DNA of 64,000 bases from Tsuneonella sediminis (GTDB taxonomy: Bacteria; Pseudomonadota; Alphaproteobacteria; Sphingomonadales; Sphingomonadaceae): contig NZ_JBNCBU010000001.1 of NCBI RefSeq assembly GCF_051912845.1, positions 124,001-188,000 of the forward strand. Direction: 5' to 3'. Positions 15,890 through 24,408 of this stretch are shown here, piece by piece; position 1 is the stretch's first letter, and every line of letters begins with the position of its first letter. The notes below the pieces were generated by a model. That model saw nothing but the letters and a program-made list of their open reading frames with translations. It ran no database searches and was not told where the DNA came from. The translations under genes and the position numbers were made by a program.

Positions 15890-16774
15890 ATGCACGCACT
15901 TTCCAGGAAGACGGCGTTGCCCCTTCTGCTGGCGACCCTTGCCATGCCGCTGGCAAGTGGCGGGGCCGCGCAGGATGCGCAGCCGACGACCTATGGCGAT
16001 GACGGCCTGACAGTTTTTGGCACCCCGCCGGCCGACCTTGCCGGCCTGCCTGAAGGTCCGGAGGTCGACGGCTTCATTTCGGCGCGCAAGGGCGATCGGT
16101 TCCAGGTGACCGGCGAGACGGGTGAGAAGACCGTCATCGGTATCAGCGCCGCGACCGAAGTGAAGGGCAGCGGCGGCTTCCTGGGTCTAGGCAGCACCAA
16201 GCTTGGCCAGGATGCGATCCTCAACGGCCTGCCGGTGACCGTGAAGACTGTGCAGTGGGGCGGCGGGCTCGTCGCCAGCGCGGTCAAGTTCAAGAAGGGC
16301 GACTACAGGACCGCCGCGATGATCAGCCGCGGGACCGCGCAAGGGTTCGCCGAACAGACTGCGGCAACCGAAGCGCTGCGCAGCCGGGTTGCCGATATCG
16401 ACAATTACAACGTCAAGGGCACGACCAACGTGTTCTTCGACACCGGCAAGTACAACCTGACGCCCCAGGCCCAGGCCGATCTGTGTCAGGCGGCAAACCA
16501 GGCGCAGGCGATGGACAACGCGCTCCTTCTGGTCGTCGGCTATACCGATTCGACCGGCGGGTACGAGATCAACCAGACGCTGAGCGAGAAGCGTGCGAGC
16601 CGGGTGGTCAACTACCTCCAGCAGCAGTGCGGCTGGAAGCCTTATCGCATGCTGACCCCGACTGGCATGGCCGAGGCCGATCCGCTGGCCGACAACTCGA
16701 CCGCCTACGGCAAGGCGCAGAACCGCCGGGTCGCGGTGAACATCCTCGTCAGTAAGGCTGTCGATGGTATGTAG
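15890..16774 (+). CDS. OmpA-family outer-membrane protein
   Basis: 294 residues with a Sec signal peptide (cleavage near GAAQ). The C-terminal 120 residues are an OmpA/MotB peptidoglycan-binding domain: VFFDTGKYNLTP, VVGYTDSTGG, LSEKRASRVVNYL and AQNRRVAVNI. The N-terminal part (about 30-150: FISARKGDRFQVTGETGEKT and a Gly-rich central stretch) is not a recognised porin barrel and looks like a small beta-rich periplasmic domain. A strong ribosome site (AAGGA..AGGAG) precedes the ATG. The 250 bases upstream of the gene hold no ORF and no obvious promoter; a GC terminator follows. Confidence 0.87.
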   Translation: MHALSRKTALPLLLATLAMPLASGGAAQDAQPTTYGDDGLTVFGTPPADLAGLPEGPEVDGFISARKGDRFQVTGETGEKTVIGISAATEVKGSGGFLGLGSTKLGQDAILNGLPVTVKTVQWGGGLVASAVKFKKGDYRTAAMISRGTAQGFAEQTAATEALRSRVADIDNYNVKGTTNVFFDTGKYNLTPQAQADLCQAANQAQAMDNALLLVVGYTDSTGGYEINQTLSEKRASRVVNYLQQQCGWKPYRMLTPTGMAEADPLADNSTAYGKAQNRRVAVNILVSKAVDGM

Positions 16775-16781
16775 TCGGACC

Positions 16782-16814
16782 GGGCGGGCGACGGCCCTCG
16801 TGCCGCGCCCGCCC
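16782..16814 (+). terminator. GC-rich hairpin after the OmpA-type gene
   Basis: An 8-base perfect stem, GGGCGGGC at 16782-16789 and GCCCGCCC at 16807-16814, with an inner CGGC/GCCG pair, lies 7 bases after the stop of the OmpA-family gene in a 122-base convergent gap. It lacks a U-tract on either strand, so it may be a Rho-assisted or bidirectional terminator or an RNA-stabilising 3' hairpin. Confidence 0.5.
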
Positions 16815-16896
16815 GAAACCGTTCACAGGCCCCGAGGCATACCGAATCTCTGCCAGCTATCACGCCTTCCCATTGCCCGGGCAAAGTCCGGGCTCG

Positions 16897-17994
16897 CTAG
16901 AGAAGGCGCATCTGCCCGCCGGTCTCAGGTGGACGGAAGCTCGTGCAATCGAGTTCGAACCGGTGCTTGCCGATCCCCGCGCGCCTGCATGCCAGCGTAA
17001 ACCGGGCGCGGAACAACTCGGCCCACACGCCCGATGGCTTCATCCGGGTAAAGAAACCAGGGTCGTTGTCCCGTCCCCCACGGATAGACCGGACGATCCC
17101 CATCACCTTGTCGCCGCGCTCGGGAAAGTGAACCGAAAGCCATTCGCGAAAAAGCGGTGCGACCTCGTGCGGCAGCCGGAGCGGGATCCAGCCCGCCGAT
17201 CGAACGCCGAGCGCAGCGGCGCGCGAAACGATCTCCTCCATGAATTCGTCGGTGATCGCGGGGATGACCGGTGAAACCGAGCAATGCGCCGGCACGCCGG
17301 CCTCGACCAGCTTGCCGAGCGCGGCAAGCCGCTTCGCAGGCGACGCCGCCCTTGGCTCGAGCTTGCTCGATAGCCTTGCGTCGAGGCTGGTGACCGAGAT
17401 GCTCACTGCAACCAGCCGTCGCTCCGCCAGCTGGACGAGCAGGCCGAGGTCGTCGAGCACGCGGTCGGACTTAGTGGTGATCATGACCGGGTGCCGGGCG
17501 TCGAGGCAAACCTCGAGCACCTGCCGCGTGATCCGGTAGCGGCGCTCGATCGGCTGGTAGGGATCGGTGTTGGTTCCCATCGCAATAGGGCGCGGCCGGT
17601 AGCGCGGCTTGGCGAGTGTCTCACGCAGCAGCCGCGCCGCGTCGGGCTTGGCAAAAAGCCTGGTCTCGAAGTCGAGCCCGGGCGAAAGGTCGTGGAAGGC
17701 ATGGGTCGGCCGCGCAAAGCAGTAGATGCAGCCATGCTCACACCCGCGATAGGCATTGACCGACCGGTCGAAGCCGATGTCGGGCGAGGCGTTGAAGCTG
17801 AGGATGGTCCGGGGCCGTTCCTCCGTAACGGTGGTGCGCAGCTTCACCGGAGGACCGTCCAACCGCTCAACGTAGTCGCGCCAGTCGCCGTCCGCTTCCC
17901 GCTCGGCGAGGCCGAAGCGGGTCGGCACCCGTGATCCTTGCGCGCCGCGTCCAGCGACCTCGGGTTCGAGTCGGCGTTCCATCCGCGAGAACAT
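16897..17994 (-). CDS. PA0069-type radical SAM protein
   Basis: 365 residues. Radical SAM cluster CxxxCxxC in YRGCEHGCIYCFARP near residue 83, followed by SplB-like downstream segments (FETRLFAKPDAARLLRE, MGTNTDPYQPIER, VMITTKSDRVLDD). This is the PA0069 group of radical SAM proteins, related to spore photoproduct lyase and present in many non-sporulating bacteria with unknown substrate. Start MFSRMERR; an internal ATG four codons later is equally possible. It is downstream of moaB on the same strand with a 28-base gap. Confidence 0.88.
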   Translation of the reverse strand: MFSRMERRLEPEVAGRGAQGSRVPTRFGLAEREADGDWRDYVERLDGPPVKLRTTVTEERPRTILSFNASPDIGFDRSVNAYRGCEHGCIYCFARPTHAFHDLSPGLDFETRLFAKPDAARLLRETLAKPRYRPRPIAMGTNTDPYQPIERRYRITRQVLEVCLDARHPVMITTKSDRVLDDLGLLVQLAERRLVAVSISVTSLDARLSSKLEPRAASPAKRLAALGKLVEAGVPAHCSVSPVIPAITDEFMEEIVSRAAALGVRSAGWIPLRLPHEVAPLFREWLSVHFPERGDKVMGIVRSIRGGRDNDPGFFTRMKPSGVWAELFRARFTLACRRAGIGKHRFELDCTSFRPPETGGQMRLL

Positions 17995-18022
17995 ACACGG
18001 AACAAATGGCCGGATTAAGCGT

Positions 18023-18550
18023 CTACTTTTCCCGCAGGCGAGGCATCAGCTCGACAAAGTTGCAGGGCCGGTTGCGGCTATCGAGCTGTTCGGCAAGGAT
18101 GCCGTCCCACCCGTCCTTTACCGCTCCGTTGGACCCGGGAAGGGCGAAGACGTAGGTGCCGCGCGCGACCACCGCCATCGCGCGGCTCTGGACGGTACTG
18201 GTTCCGATCGACTTGAAGCTGAGCCAGCGGAACAACTCCCCGAAACCGGGGACGTCCTTGTCCTTGACCCGGTCGAGCGCCTCCGGCGTCACGTCGCGCC
18301 CCGTCAGTCCGGTCCCGCCCGTCGTCACGATCGCGTCGATTTGCGGATCGTCGATCCAGGCGTTCAGTCTATCCGCGATATCGGTCGCGTCATCCTTCAC
18401 GATCGCGCGGGCGACAAGCGCGTGTCCTGCCTGGCTTATCCGGTCCGCCAGGATGTCGCCGCTGGTATCGTCGGCGGTCGTGCGCGTATCGGATACGGTG
18501 AGCAGAGCGATATTGATCGGCCGGAACGCGCGGCTGGAATCGATTGCCAT
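18023..18550 (-). CDS. moaB: molybdenum cofactor biosynthesis protein B
   Basis: 175 residues with the MoaB/Mog/MogA fold that adenylates molybdopterin: INIALLTVSDTRT at the N terminus, the nucleotide-binding TTGGTGLTGRDVTPEAL near 97-113 and FALPGSNGAVKDGWDGIL near the C terminus. The ATG at 18548-18550 directly abuts the stop of the lytic transglycosylase gene (18551), implying cotranscription. Whether it acts in adenylation or is a MoaB paralogue cannot be judged from the sequence. Confidence 0.92.
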   Translation of the reverse strand: MAIDSSRAFRPINIALLTVSDTRTTADDTSGDILADRISQAGHALVARAIVKDDATDIADRLNAWIDDPQIDAIVTTGGTGLTGRDVTPEALDRVKDKDVPGFGELFRWLSFKSIGTSTVQSRAMAVVARGTYVFALPGSNGAVKDGWDGILAEQLDSRNRPCNFVELMPRLREK

Positions 18551-20311
18551 CTAACGGCGCGAAAGCCGCACGCCCTTGCTGCCCGACAGCTCGGGGAAGG
18601 TCGGCCAGAGCCCTTGCGCGAGTGCGAGGCGGCTGTCCGAGCCTGCGCCCGCCTGCCGCTCGTACATCCAGTAGTTGCGCATGACGATTGCGACGTAGCC
18701 GCGGGTCTCCCAGTACGGGATGCTCTCCATGTAGAGTAGCGGATCGCCCTCGTCGTTGATCTCGGTGTTCCAGCGGGTGATCGGCGAGAGGCCTGCGTTG
18801 TAGGCGGCCATGATCTTGGGCAACAGCCCGCCGGTGGCCGTGCTGTCGCGCAGCATGGTGAGGTTTTCCTGCCCGAAAGCGAGGTTGGTCGCGGGGTCCG
18901 ACAGGTTGACGTAGCTTGCACTCATGTTGAGTCGAGGGGCGTGCTGGCGGACCGTGATCGGCGTGATCTGCATCAACCCCTTCGCCTGCGCCGGGCTGAC
19001 CGCGTTCACCTGGAACCGCGATTCCTGCAGTGCGTGAGCGAAGGCGAGCGCCGGATCGACCTGCCAGCCGTTCGCCGGCTGCCAGCGCGGGGCGGGGTAG
19101 CGCAGGGCGGTTTCGGCGCGCGCGCCGCGCGGGGCATTGGCCGCCATCCACAACTGCGTGGAGGGCAGGCCGAGTTCACGCGCCAGGCGTGACAGCGCGT
19201 CGTACTCCCCGGCCGGTCCGATCCGGGCTTCGTGTCTCAGAACCTCGTCGGCAAGCGCGTCGCGCCCGATTTCAGAAAGGGCGACGGCGGTCCTGACATT
19301 GTTCGATCCGCGAAGGCGTTGCCAGTCGGCAAGGTCGAAATCGGCAGTTCGCTTGCCTCCGGGCAGACCCTGTCCAAGCGCTTCGCGCGCCAGCATGCCA
19401 TAAAGTGTCTCGTCCATTCGCGCCGCGCCGCGCAGGTGTTCGGCAGAACGTTCGGGCTGGCGGCAGCGGATGAATGCGCGGCTCGCCCAGTAATGCGCGG
19501 CCGCGGTCAGTTCAGGGTTTTGCGCCGAGCCGGCGGCCCGTTGAAAGGCGTCTGCCGCTCCCGCGCAATCGTCGAGCCGCCATGCGGCGAGGCCCGCAGT
19601 CCAGTCGCCTTCGCCGACCCATGCGCCGCTCCCGCCGTCGCGCACGGTTTCCGCCATCGCGAGCGCGGCGGCGTTCTGGTTCTCGATGTAATAGCTCCAC
19701 GCGACGCGCTGGCGCCATTCCGCGCGGGCGGCCGGGGATAGCGAAGCGTCAACCCCGTCGAGCAGGAGGCGCGCACCGCCGGGATCGTCGTTCTTGATCC
19801 GATCGAGGATCGCTGCCTTCACGTCAGCCGGCATCGTTCCGTCGTCGATGGCAGACGGCAGGACCCGGCGCGGCGCATAGCCCTGCGGCACGAGGCGCTG
19901 CTCCGGCGGCAGGGGCGGTGTCGCGGTCAGCCCGCGCTTTAGGCCGAGGTTGGCCATCTGCTGCGCCATCGGGAGGCGGGTGCCTTGCGAAAGCCAGGCC
20001 TCTATCGCCGGCAATTCGACCTTGGGACTTGCCGCATCGAGGTAGTACTGCGCGCGGGCCACCTGGTGCAGCGGGCCGTCGGGCCGCTCGGCGAACATCG
20101 TGTCCACCTTCGTCCAGTCCTTCGCGTCGATCGCGGAGAACAGGGTCTTGTACCAGTCTCGTTCGGACTGGCTGAGCAATTCGGGGACGTTCGTGCTCGT
20201 CGCGCGCTTGCGGAAATATTCGGCAGCACTGGAGTTGGCGAGCGCCGGGGTCGTAGCCGCGAGCGCGAGCGCGCCTGCAAAAAGGTAAGCTAGTCTTGCG
20301 CGTCGCGCCAT
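18551..20311 (-). CDS. soluble lytic murein transglycosylase, Slt70-like
   Basis: 586 residues with a Sec signal peptide (MARRARLAYLFAGALAL.. cleavage near ALAN). A long alpha-helical superhelical domain with TPR-like helices occupies about 30-430, followed by the C-terminal SLT catalytic domain with the acid Glu in HALQESRFQVNAVSP, the GLMQITP motif and the AYNAG motif. It cleaves the MurNAc-GlcNAc bond of peptidoglycan in the periplasm to give 1,6-anhydro products. The 5' end overlaps the upstream UDG-like gene by 22 bases. Confidence 0.94.
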   Translation of the reverse strand: MARRARLAYLFAGALALAATTPALANSSAAEYFRKRATSTNVPELLSQSERDWYKTLFSAIDAKDWTKVDTMFAERPDGPLHQVARAQYYLDAASPKVELPAIEAWLSQGTRLPMAQQMANLGLKRGLTATPPLPPEQRLVPQGYAPRRVLPSAIDDGTMPADVKAAILDRIKNDDPGGARLLLDGVDASLSPAARAEWRQRVAWSYYIENQNAAALAMAETVRDGGSGAWVGEGDWTAGLAAWRLDDCAGAADAFQRAAGSAQNPELTAAAHYWASRAFIRCRQPERSAEHLRGAARMDETLYGMLAREALGQGLPGGKRTADFDLADWQRLRGSNNVRTAVALSEIGRDALADEVLRHEARIGPAGEYDALSRLARELGLPSTQLWMAANAPRGARAETALRYPAPRWQPANGWQVDPALAFAHALQESRFQVNAVSPAQAKGLMQITPITVRQHAPRLNMSASYVNLSDPATNLAFGQENLTMLRDSTATGGLLPKIMAAYNAGLSPITRWNTEINDEGDPLLYMESIPYWETRGYVAIVMRNYWMYERQAGAGSDSRLALAQGLWPTFPELSGSKGVRLSRR

Positions 20312-21066
20312 GCGTCGGTGTCCGTCCAGTCCAGCCAGCGCCGCCAGAACCGGGCCCGCAGCTGCCAGTTGCCGAGCAGCCGTTCGAGCCCCGCTTCGAA
20401 CAGCGCGGGCACCCTTCCGCCTTCATGGTTAAAGCTCTGTAACTTTTGAGCACCTTGCGCCGGATCGTGCCCGCAAAGCGGCAGGATGTTGCGTCCGAAC
20501 GCGATGAGCCGTTTGGGCCGTACCAGCGCGACGTGGTGAGCGACCAGTGCGCTCATCCCGTGACGCCGGACCTGGTCCCAATCTGCAAGCGGGGTGTGAC
20601 GCGGCAGGACGGACGCGCGGTATACCGTGTTGAGGCCCAGACCCGCAGCGAGCGCAAATCCGCTCAGGAGATTCCCGTGGGGGCCGGACAGGAGCATTTC
20701 CCGATCATCTTCCTCGGGCATGGGGACCAGGATCATCAGCTCGGGCCCGGCCGCGCCGATGGGACCGAGGCGCGGCGCGAGGCCGCCCTCGTCGAGCGAC
20801 GGTTCGGTCAGCCACCACTGCCTGAAGGATTCAAGATCCTGTGGCCACCCTTCCCGCGGGCCGCCGATCGTCGGCTCTGGCACGGCAACCGGCGTGGGCC
20901 TGTCGGGGACGGGCCGTGCGGGCTGCGTTCGATCGTCAAGCTTTGCCGGATCGGCCAGCCAGGTGCGGGGATCGTCGTGGAATACCGCGTCCACGCCCGC
21001 TTCGCGCCACCAATCGAACGCCGCGGCGATATCGGCTGCAAGAGGGGAGGGGGCGGAGCGCTGCAC
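20290..21066 (-). CDS. uracil-DNA-glycosylase-superfamily-like protein, degenerate
   Basis: 258 residues with a GTG start. A Pro-rich linker (about 45-70) precedes a domain with ELMILVPMPEEDD, YRASVLPRHTPL and KRLIAFGRNILPLCGHD, which fits the layout of UDG-superfamily proteins (first motif, LNTVYR.. analogue of the KCRPP strand, then the central AFG strand). The four iron-sulfur cysteines and the GEAPG motif of family 4 enzymes are not seen, so glycosylase activity is doubtful. It heads a minus-strand operon with the lytic transglycosylase and moaB and is divergent from ETF-QO. Confidence 0.6.
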   Translation of the reverse strand: MQRSAPSPLAADIAAAFDWWREAGVDAVFHDDPRTWLADPAKLDDRTQPARPVPDRPTPVAVPEPTIGGPREGWPQDLESFRQWWLTEPSLDEGGLAPRLGPIGAAGPELMILVPMPEEDDREMLLSGPHGNLLSGFALAAGLGLNTVYRASVLPRHTPLADWDQVRRHGMSALVAHHVALVRPKRLIAFGRNILPLCGHDPAQGAQKLQSFNHEGGRVPALFEAGLERLLGNWQLRARFWRRWLDWTDTDAWRDAQD

Positions 21067-21140
21067 GGGAGATGGGTCTTGACCTCACCCGCGCGTGCAA
21101 TCAAGCCGGTCGCGAACATTAACGGGGAGCCGACCAGGCA

Positions 21141-22790
21141 ATGAGCGAACGCGAATCGATGCCGTGCGACGTGGTGATCGTCGGGGGAGGTCCGGCCGGC
21201 CTCGCTGCGGCAATCCGCCTCAAGCAGCTGAACGACGCGCTCGAAGTCGTGGTGCTCGAGAAGGGTAGCGAGATCGGCGCGCACATCCTTTCGGGAGCGG
21301 TGGTCGATCCCAAGGCGCTCGACGAACTGCTTCCCGAATGGCGCGACCAGGGTTGCCCGATGGTCGAGACCCCGGTCACCGACAACTGGCACTGGGTGCT
21401 CTCGAAGAAGGGCAAGACGAGCATCCCGCACCTGCTGATGCCGCCGTTCATGTCGAACGACGGGTGTTACACGGGGTCGCTCGGAAACATGTGCCGCTGG
21501 CTCGCCGAGCAGGCCGAAGGCCTGGGGGTAATGGTGTTCCCCGGCTTCCCCGCCGCCGAAGTGCTGTTCGACGACGAAGGCCGCGTGGCCGGCGTGATCA
21601 CACAGGACATGGGCGTGGCCGCCGATGGCAGCCAGAAGCCCGATTTCCAACCGGGCATGGAAATCCATGCGAAGTACACGCTCTTCGCCGAAGGCGCGCG
21701 CGGCAATCTCACCAAGCAGATGAAGGCGAAGTTCGACCTCGAGGCTGATTGCTGCCCGCAGGTTTACGGCCTCGGCGTGAAGGAGTTGTGGGACATCGAT
21801 CCCGACAAGCACGTGCCCGGCCGCGTGATCCACACGCAGGGCTGGCCGCTTTCGGAAAGCGAAAGCTGGGGCGGCGGGTTCCTCTACCACCAGGCGAACG
21901 GGCAGGTTGCGCTGGGGTTCGTCACCGCGCTCGATTATCGCAACCCGTGGGTCAGCCCGTTCCAGGAATTCCAGCGCTGGAAACAGCACCCGGCGATCCG
22001 CGAATACCTCGAGGGCGGCAAGCGCGTGGCTTATGGCGCGCGCGCGATCAACGAGGGAGGCTGGCAGAGTGTGCCGAGGCTCGCCTTCCCCGGCGGCGCG
22101 CTGATCGGCTGCGCGGCGGGCTTCGTGAACGTGCCGCGCATCAAGGGCAGCCATACGGCGATGAAGAGCGGAATGCTCGCCGCCGAGGCGATCGCCGCCG
22201 CGATCGGGCGCGGCGAAGAGAAGAGCGCGCTGATGGACTACGACGCGGCGGTGCGTTCGAGTTGGATCGCCGACGAATTGAAGCTGGTGCAGAACGCGCA
22301 GCCGGCGGTCGCCAAGTTCGGCGGCGACATGGGTACGATCGTCGCGGGCCTCGACATGTGGCTGCGCTATCTCAAGATGCCGATAATCCCGGCATTCAAG
22401 CACGAGCCCGACTACGAACTGACCGGCCGCGCTGACCTCTACCCGAAGATCGAATATCCCAAGCCCGACGGCAAGATCAGCTTCGACCGCCTGACGAGCG
22501 TGAGTTTCAGCTATACCAACCATGCCGAGGACCAGCCGGTCCACCTCAAGGTCAAGGACATGGAGCTGCAGAAGCGGAGCGAGCTTGGCGTCTACGGCGG
22601 GCCCTCGCAGTTCTACTGCCCGGCGGGTGTCTACGAATGGCTGGTCGACGAGGCCACCGGCGCACCGAAGTACCAGATCAACTCGCAGAACTGCGTCCAC
22701 TGCAAGACCTGCGACATCAAGGACCCCAACCAGAACATAAACTGGACCACGCCCGAAGGCGGCGGCGGGCCAAACTATCCGAACATGTGA
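21141..22790 (+). CDS. electron transfer flavoprotein-ubiquinone oxidoreductase
   Basis: 549 residues. Membrane-associated flavoprotein that passes electrons from reduced ETF (fed by acyl-CoA dehydrogenases such as the one at 13.3 kb) to ubiquinone. N-terminal FAD-binding VVIVGGGPAGLAAAIRLK, the ubiquinone-binding region in the middle, and C-terminal 4Fe-4S ligands in QFYCPAGVYEW and NCVHCKTCDIKDPNQNI are all present. It is followed at 10 bases by ispE on the same strand. Confidence 0.97.
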   Translation: MSERESMPCDVVIVGGGPAGLAAAIRLKQLNDALEVVVLEKGSEIGAHILSGAVVDPKALDELLPEWRDQGCPMVETPVTDNWHWVLSKKGKTSIPHLLMPPFMSNDGCYTGSLGNMCRWLAEQAEGLGVMVFPGFPAAEVLFDDEGRVAGVITQDMGVAADGSQKPDFQPGMEIHAKYTLFAEGARGNLTKQMKAKFDLEADCCPQVYGLGVKELWDIDPDKHVPGRVIHTQGWPLSESESWGGGFLYHQANGQVALGFVTALDYRNPWVSPFQEFQRWKQHPAIREYLEGGKRVAYGARAINEGGWQSVPRLAFPGGALIGCAAGFVNVPRIKGSHTAMKSGMLAAEAIAAAIGRGEEKSALMDYDAAVRSSWIADELKLVQNAQPAVAKFGGDMGTIVAGLDMWLRYLKMPIIPAFKHEPDYELTGRADLYPKIEYPKPDGKISFDRLTSVSFSYTNHAEDQPVHLKVKDMELQKRSELGVYGGPSQFYCPAGVYEWLVDEATGAPKYQINSQNCVHCKTCDIKDPNQNINWTTPEGGGGPNYPNM

Positions 22791-22800
22791 TCACGCGCCG

Positions 22801-23610
22801 GTGCGCGAGACCGCCTACGCCAAGATCAATCTCGCGCTGCACGTCCGGCGGCGGCGCGAGGATGGCTATCATGCGCTCGAGACGTTGTTCGCGTTCGTCG
22901 ATGCCGGGGACGACCTGTCAGCCCGAAGATCGGAGCGGGACGACCTGACAGTATCCGGCGAGTTCGCGCCGCAACTGGTTGATCCATTGGGTAACATCGT
23001 CGCCAAGGCGCTCTCCAAACTGCCGCGCCCGGACGGGATTTCGATTGCGCTCGACAAGAAACTGCCGGTCGCCGCAGGGCTTGGCGGGGGGTCGGCGGAC
23101 GCGGGGGCGGTGTTCCGCATCATCGAGGCGATGCACGGGCTGCCCGACGAATGGCGGGAACGCGCCGCCTCGCTCGGCGCCGATGTGCCCGCCTGCGTCG
23201 AGAGCAAGATGTGTCTCGGCCACGGCACCGGCACTCAATTGTCGCGCGTGCTCAATGACCTGGAGGGGACTCCTGTGCTGCTCGTCAACCCGCGGGTGCC
23301 GCTTGCCACGGCGCCAGTGTTTGCCGGGTGGGACGGCCGCGATCGCGGGCCGCTGCCGGATGGTCCCGCCTCGCGCATCGCTGCAGATGGGCGCAACGAC
23401 CTCGAATCGCCCGCCATTGCGCTGGTGCCGCAGATCGCGGAGGTGCTTGACGCGCTGCGCGAAACCGGCGCATCTCTTGCCCGTATGTCGGGTTCGGGAG
23501 CGACGTGCTTTGCGCTTTATCCTTGCATGGACGCCCTGGGCGATGGCGCCGCGCGCCTTGCGACCGACAGGCCGGGCTGGTGGCAGATGAGCGGGAGCCT
23601 GCGTTCTTGA
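22801..23610 (+). CDS. ispE: 4-diphosphocytidyl-2-C-methyl-D-erythritol kinase
   Basis: Fourth enzyme of the non-mevalonate isoprenoid route; phosphorylates CDP-methylerythritol. 269 residues of the GHMP kinase family: YAKINLALHV at the N terminus, the ATP loop LPVAAGLGGGSADAGA near 88-103, and the C-terminal MSGSGATCFAL. GTG start at 22801. The TGA stop overlaps the TTG start proposed for the next gene. Confidence 0.94.
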   Translation: MRETAYAKINLALHVRRRREDGYHALETLFAFVDAGDDLSARRSERDDLTVSGEFAPQLVDPLGNIVAKALSKLPRPDGISIALDKKLPVAAGLGGGSADAGAVFRIIEAMHGLPDEWRERAASLGADVPACVESKMCLGHGTGTQLSRVLNDLEGTPVLLVNPRVPLATAPVFAGWDGRDRGPLPDGPASRIAADGRNDLESPAIALVPQIAEVLDALRETGASLARMSGSGATCFALYPCMDALGDGAARLATDRPGWWQMSGSLRS

Positions 23611-24341
23611 TCAGCGATTGGCAGCCGTGGCGCCGGGTGGGTCCCGAACCACGACGCAGGGGGCTTGTGCTCGTGGCGGACCACGCCTCGAACTTCGTGC
23701 CCGGCGATGTCGAACTGGGGATCGACCCAAACCTCCTGAGTGAGCACGTCGCGCTCGACATCGGGGTCGAGGGTGTCGCCGAGCGCATGGCGCGCCGTCA
23801 CGGCGTGCCGGCGCATCTGGCTACAGTCAGTCGCCTCGTGTGCGATCTTCACCGCGAGGAGGATCATCCGGCAGTCGTTCCCACTACCAGCGACGGGCAC
23901 CTCGTTCCGGGCAACATCGGCGCGAATGTCGAAGCCAGGCTCGACCGCTTCCACCGCCCCTATCATCATGCGCTGGCCAAATGGCTCGACGAAGCCGATC
24001 CCGGACTTATCATTTCCTTGCATAGCTTTACGCCCGCTCTTTCAAGCAGGGTCGAGGAACGGCCCTGGGAGGTCACGCTGCTCTATAACAAGGACGACCT
24101 GCCCGCGCGGCATGCCATCCGCCTTTTTGGCGAACAGGGACTGACGGTGGGTGACAACCAGCCCTATTCCGGCAAGGAACTGAACGCGACGATGAACCGC
24201 CACGCCGAGATGCACGGGAGGCATTATCTCGCGATCGAGGTGCGACAGGACCAGATCGTGACCGAAGCAGGCCAGGCCCGCTGGGCGGCGATGATAGCCG
24301 ACGTCGCCGGCCGGGTGGCACTCATGCTTGAGGCGGCGTAA
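23607..24341 (+). CDS. N-formylglutamate amidohydrolase family protein
   Basis: About 244 residues of the HutG2-type metal-dependent hydrolase family: LVADHASNFVPG, the AHLATVSRLVCDLHR segment, SLHSFTP and the C-terminal YLAIEVRQDQI. The family cleaves N-formylglutamate to formate and glutamate, the last step of some histidine degradation routes, but no other hut genes are here and many members have other or unknown substrates. TTG at 23607 overlaps the ispE stop (TTGA) and has GGGAG upstream; a GTG at 23580 with nine more codons is the alternative. Confidence 0.82.
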   Translation: MISDWQPWRRVGPEPRRRGLVLVADHASNFVPGDVELGIDPNLLSEHVALDIGVEGVAERMARRHGVPAHLATVSRLVCDLHREEDHPAVVPTTSDGHLVPGNIGANVEARLDRFHRPYHHALAKWLDEADPGLIISLHSFTPALSSRVEERPWEVTLLYNKDDLPARHAIRLFGEQGLTVGDNQPYSGKELNATMNRHAEMHGRHYLAIEVRQDQIVTEAGQARWAAMIADVAGRVALMLEAA

Positions 24342-24408
24342 GGAAAAGCCGTTGGGGTTCGCGCGGCGTCTGGCCTAACCGGGTCCCGACAGCCAAGGAT
24401 CCTTGCCC

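Noticed and set aside
20808..22700. 630-codon minus frame opposite ETF-QO
   Set aside because: Shadow of ETF-QO; no motif.
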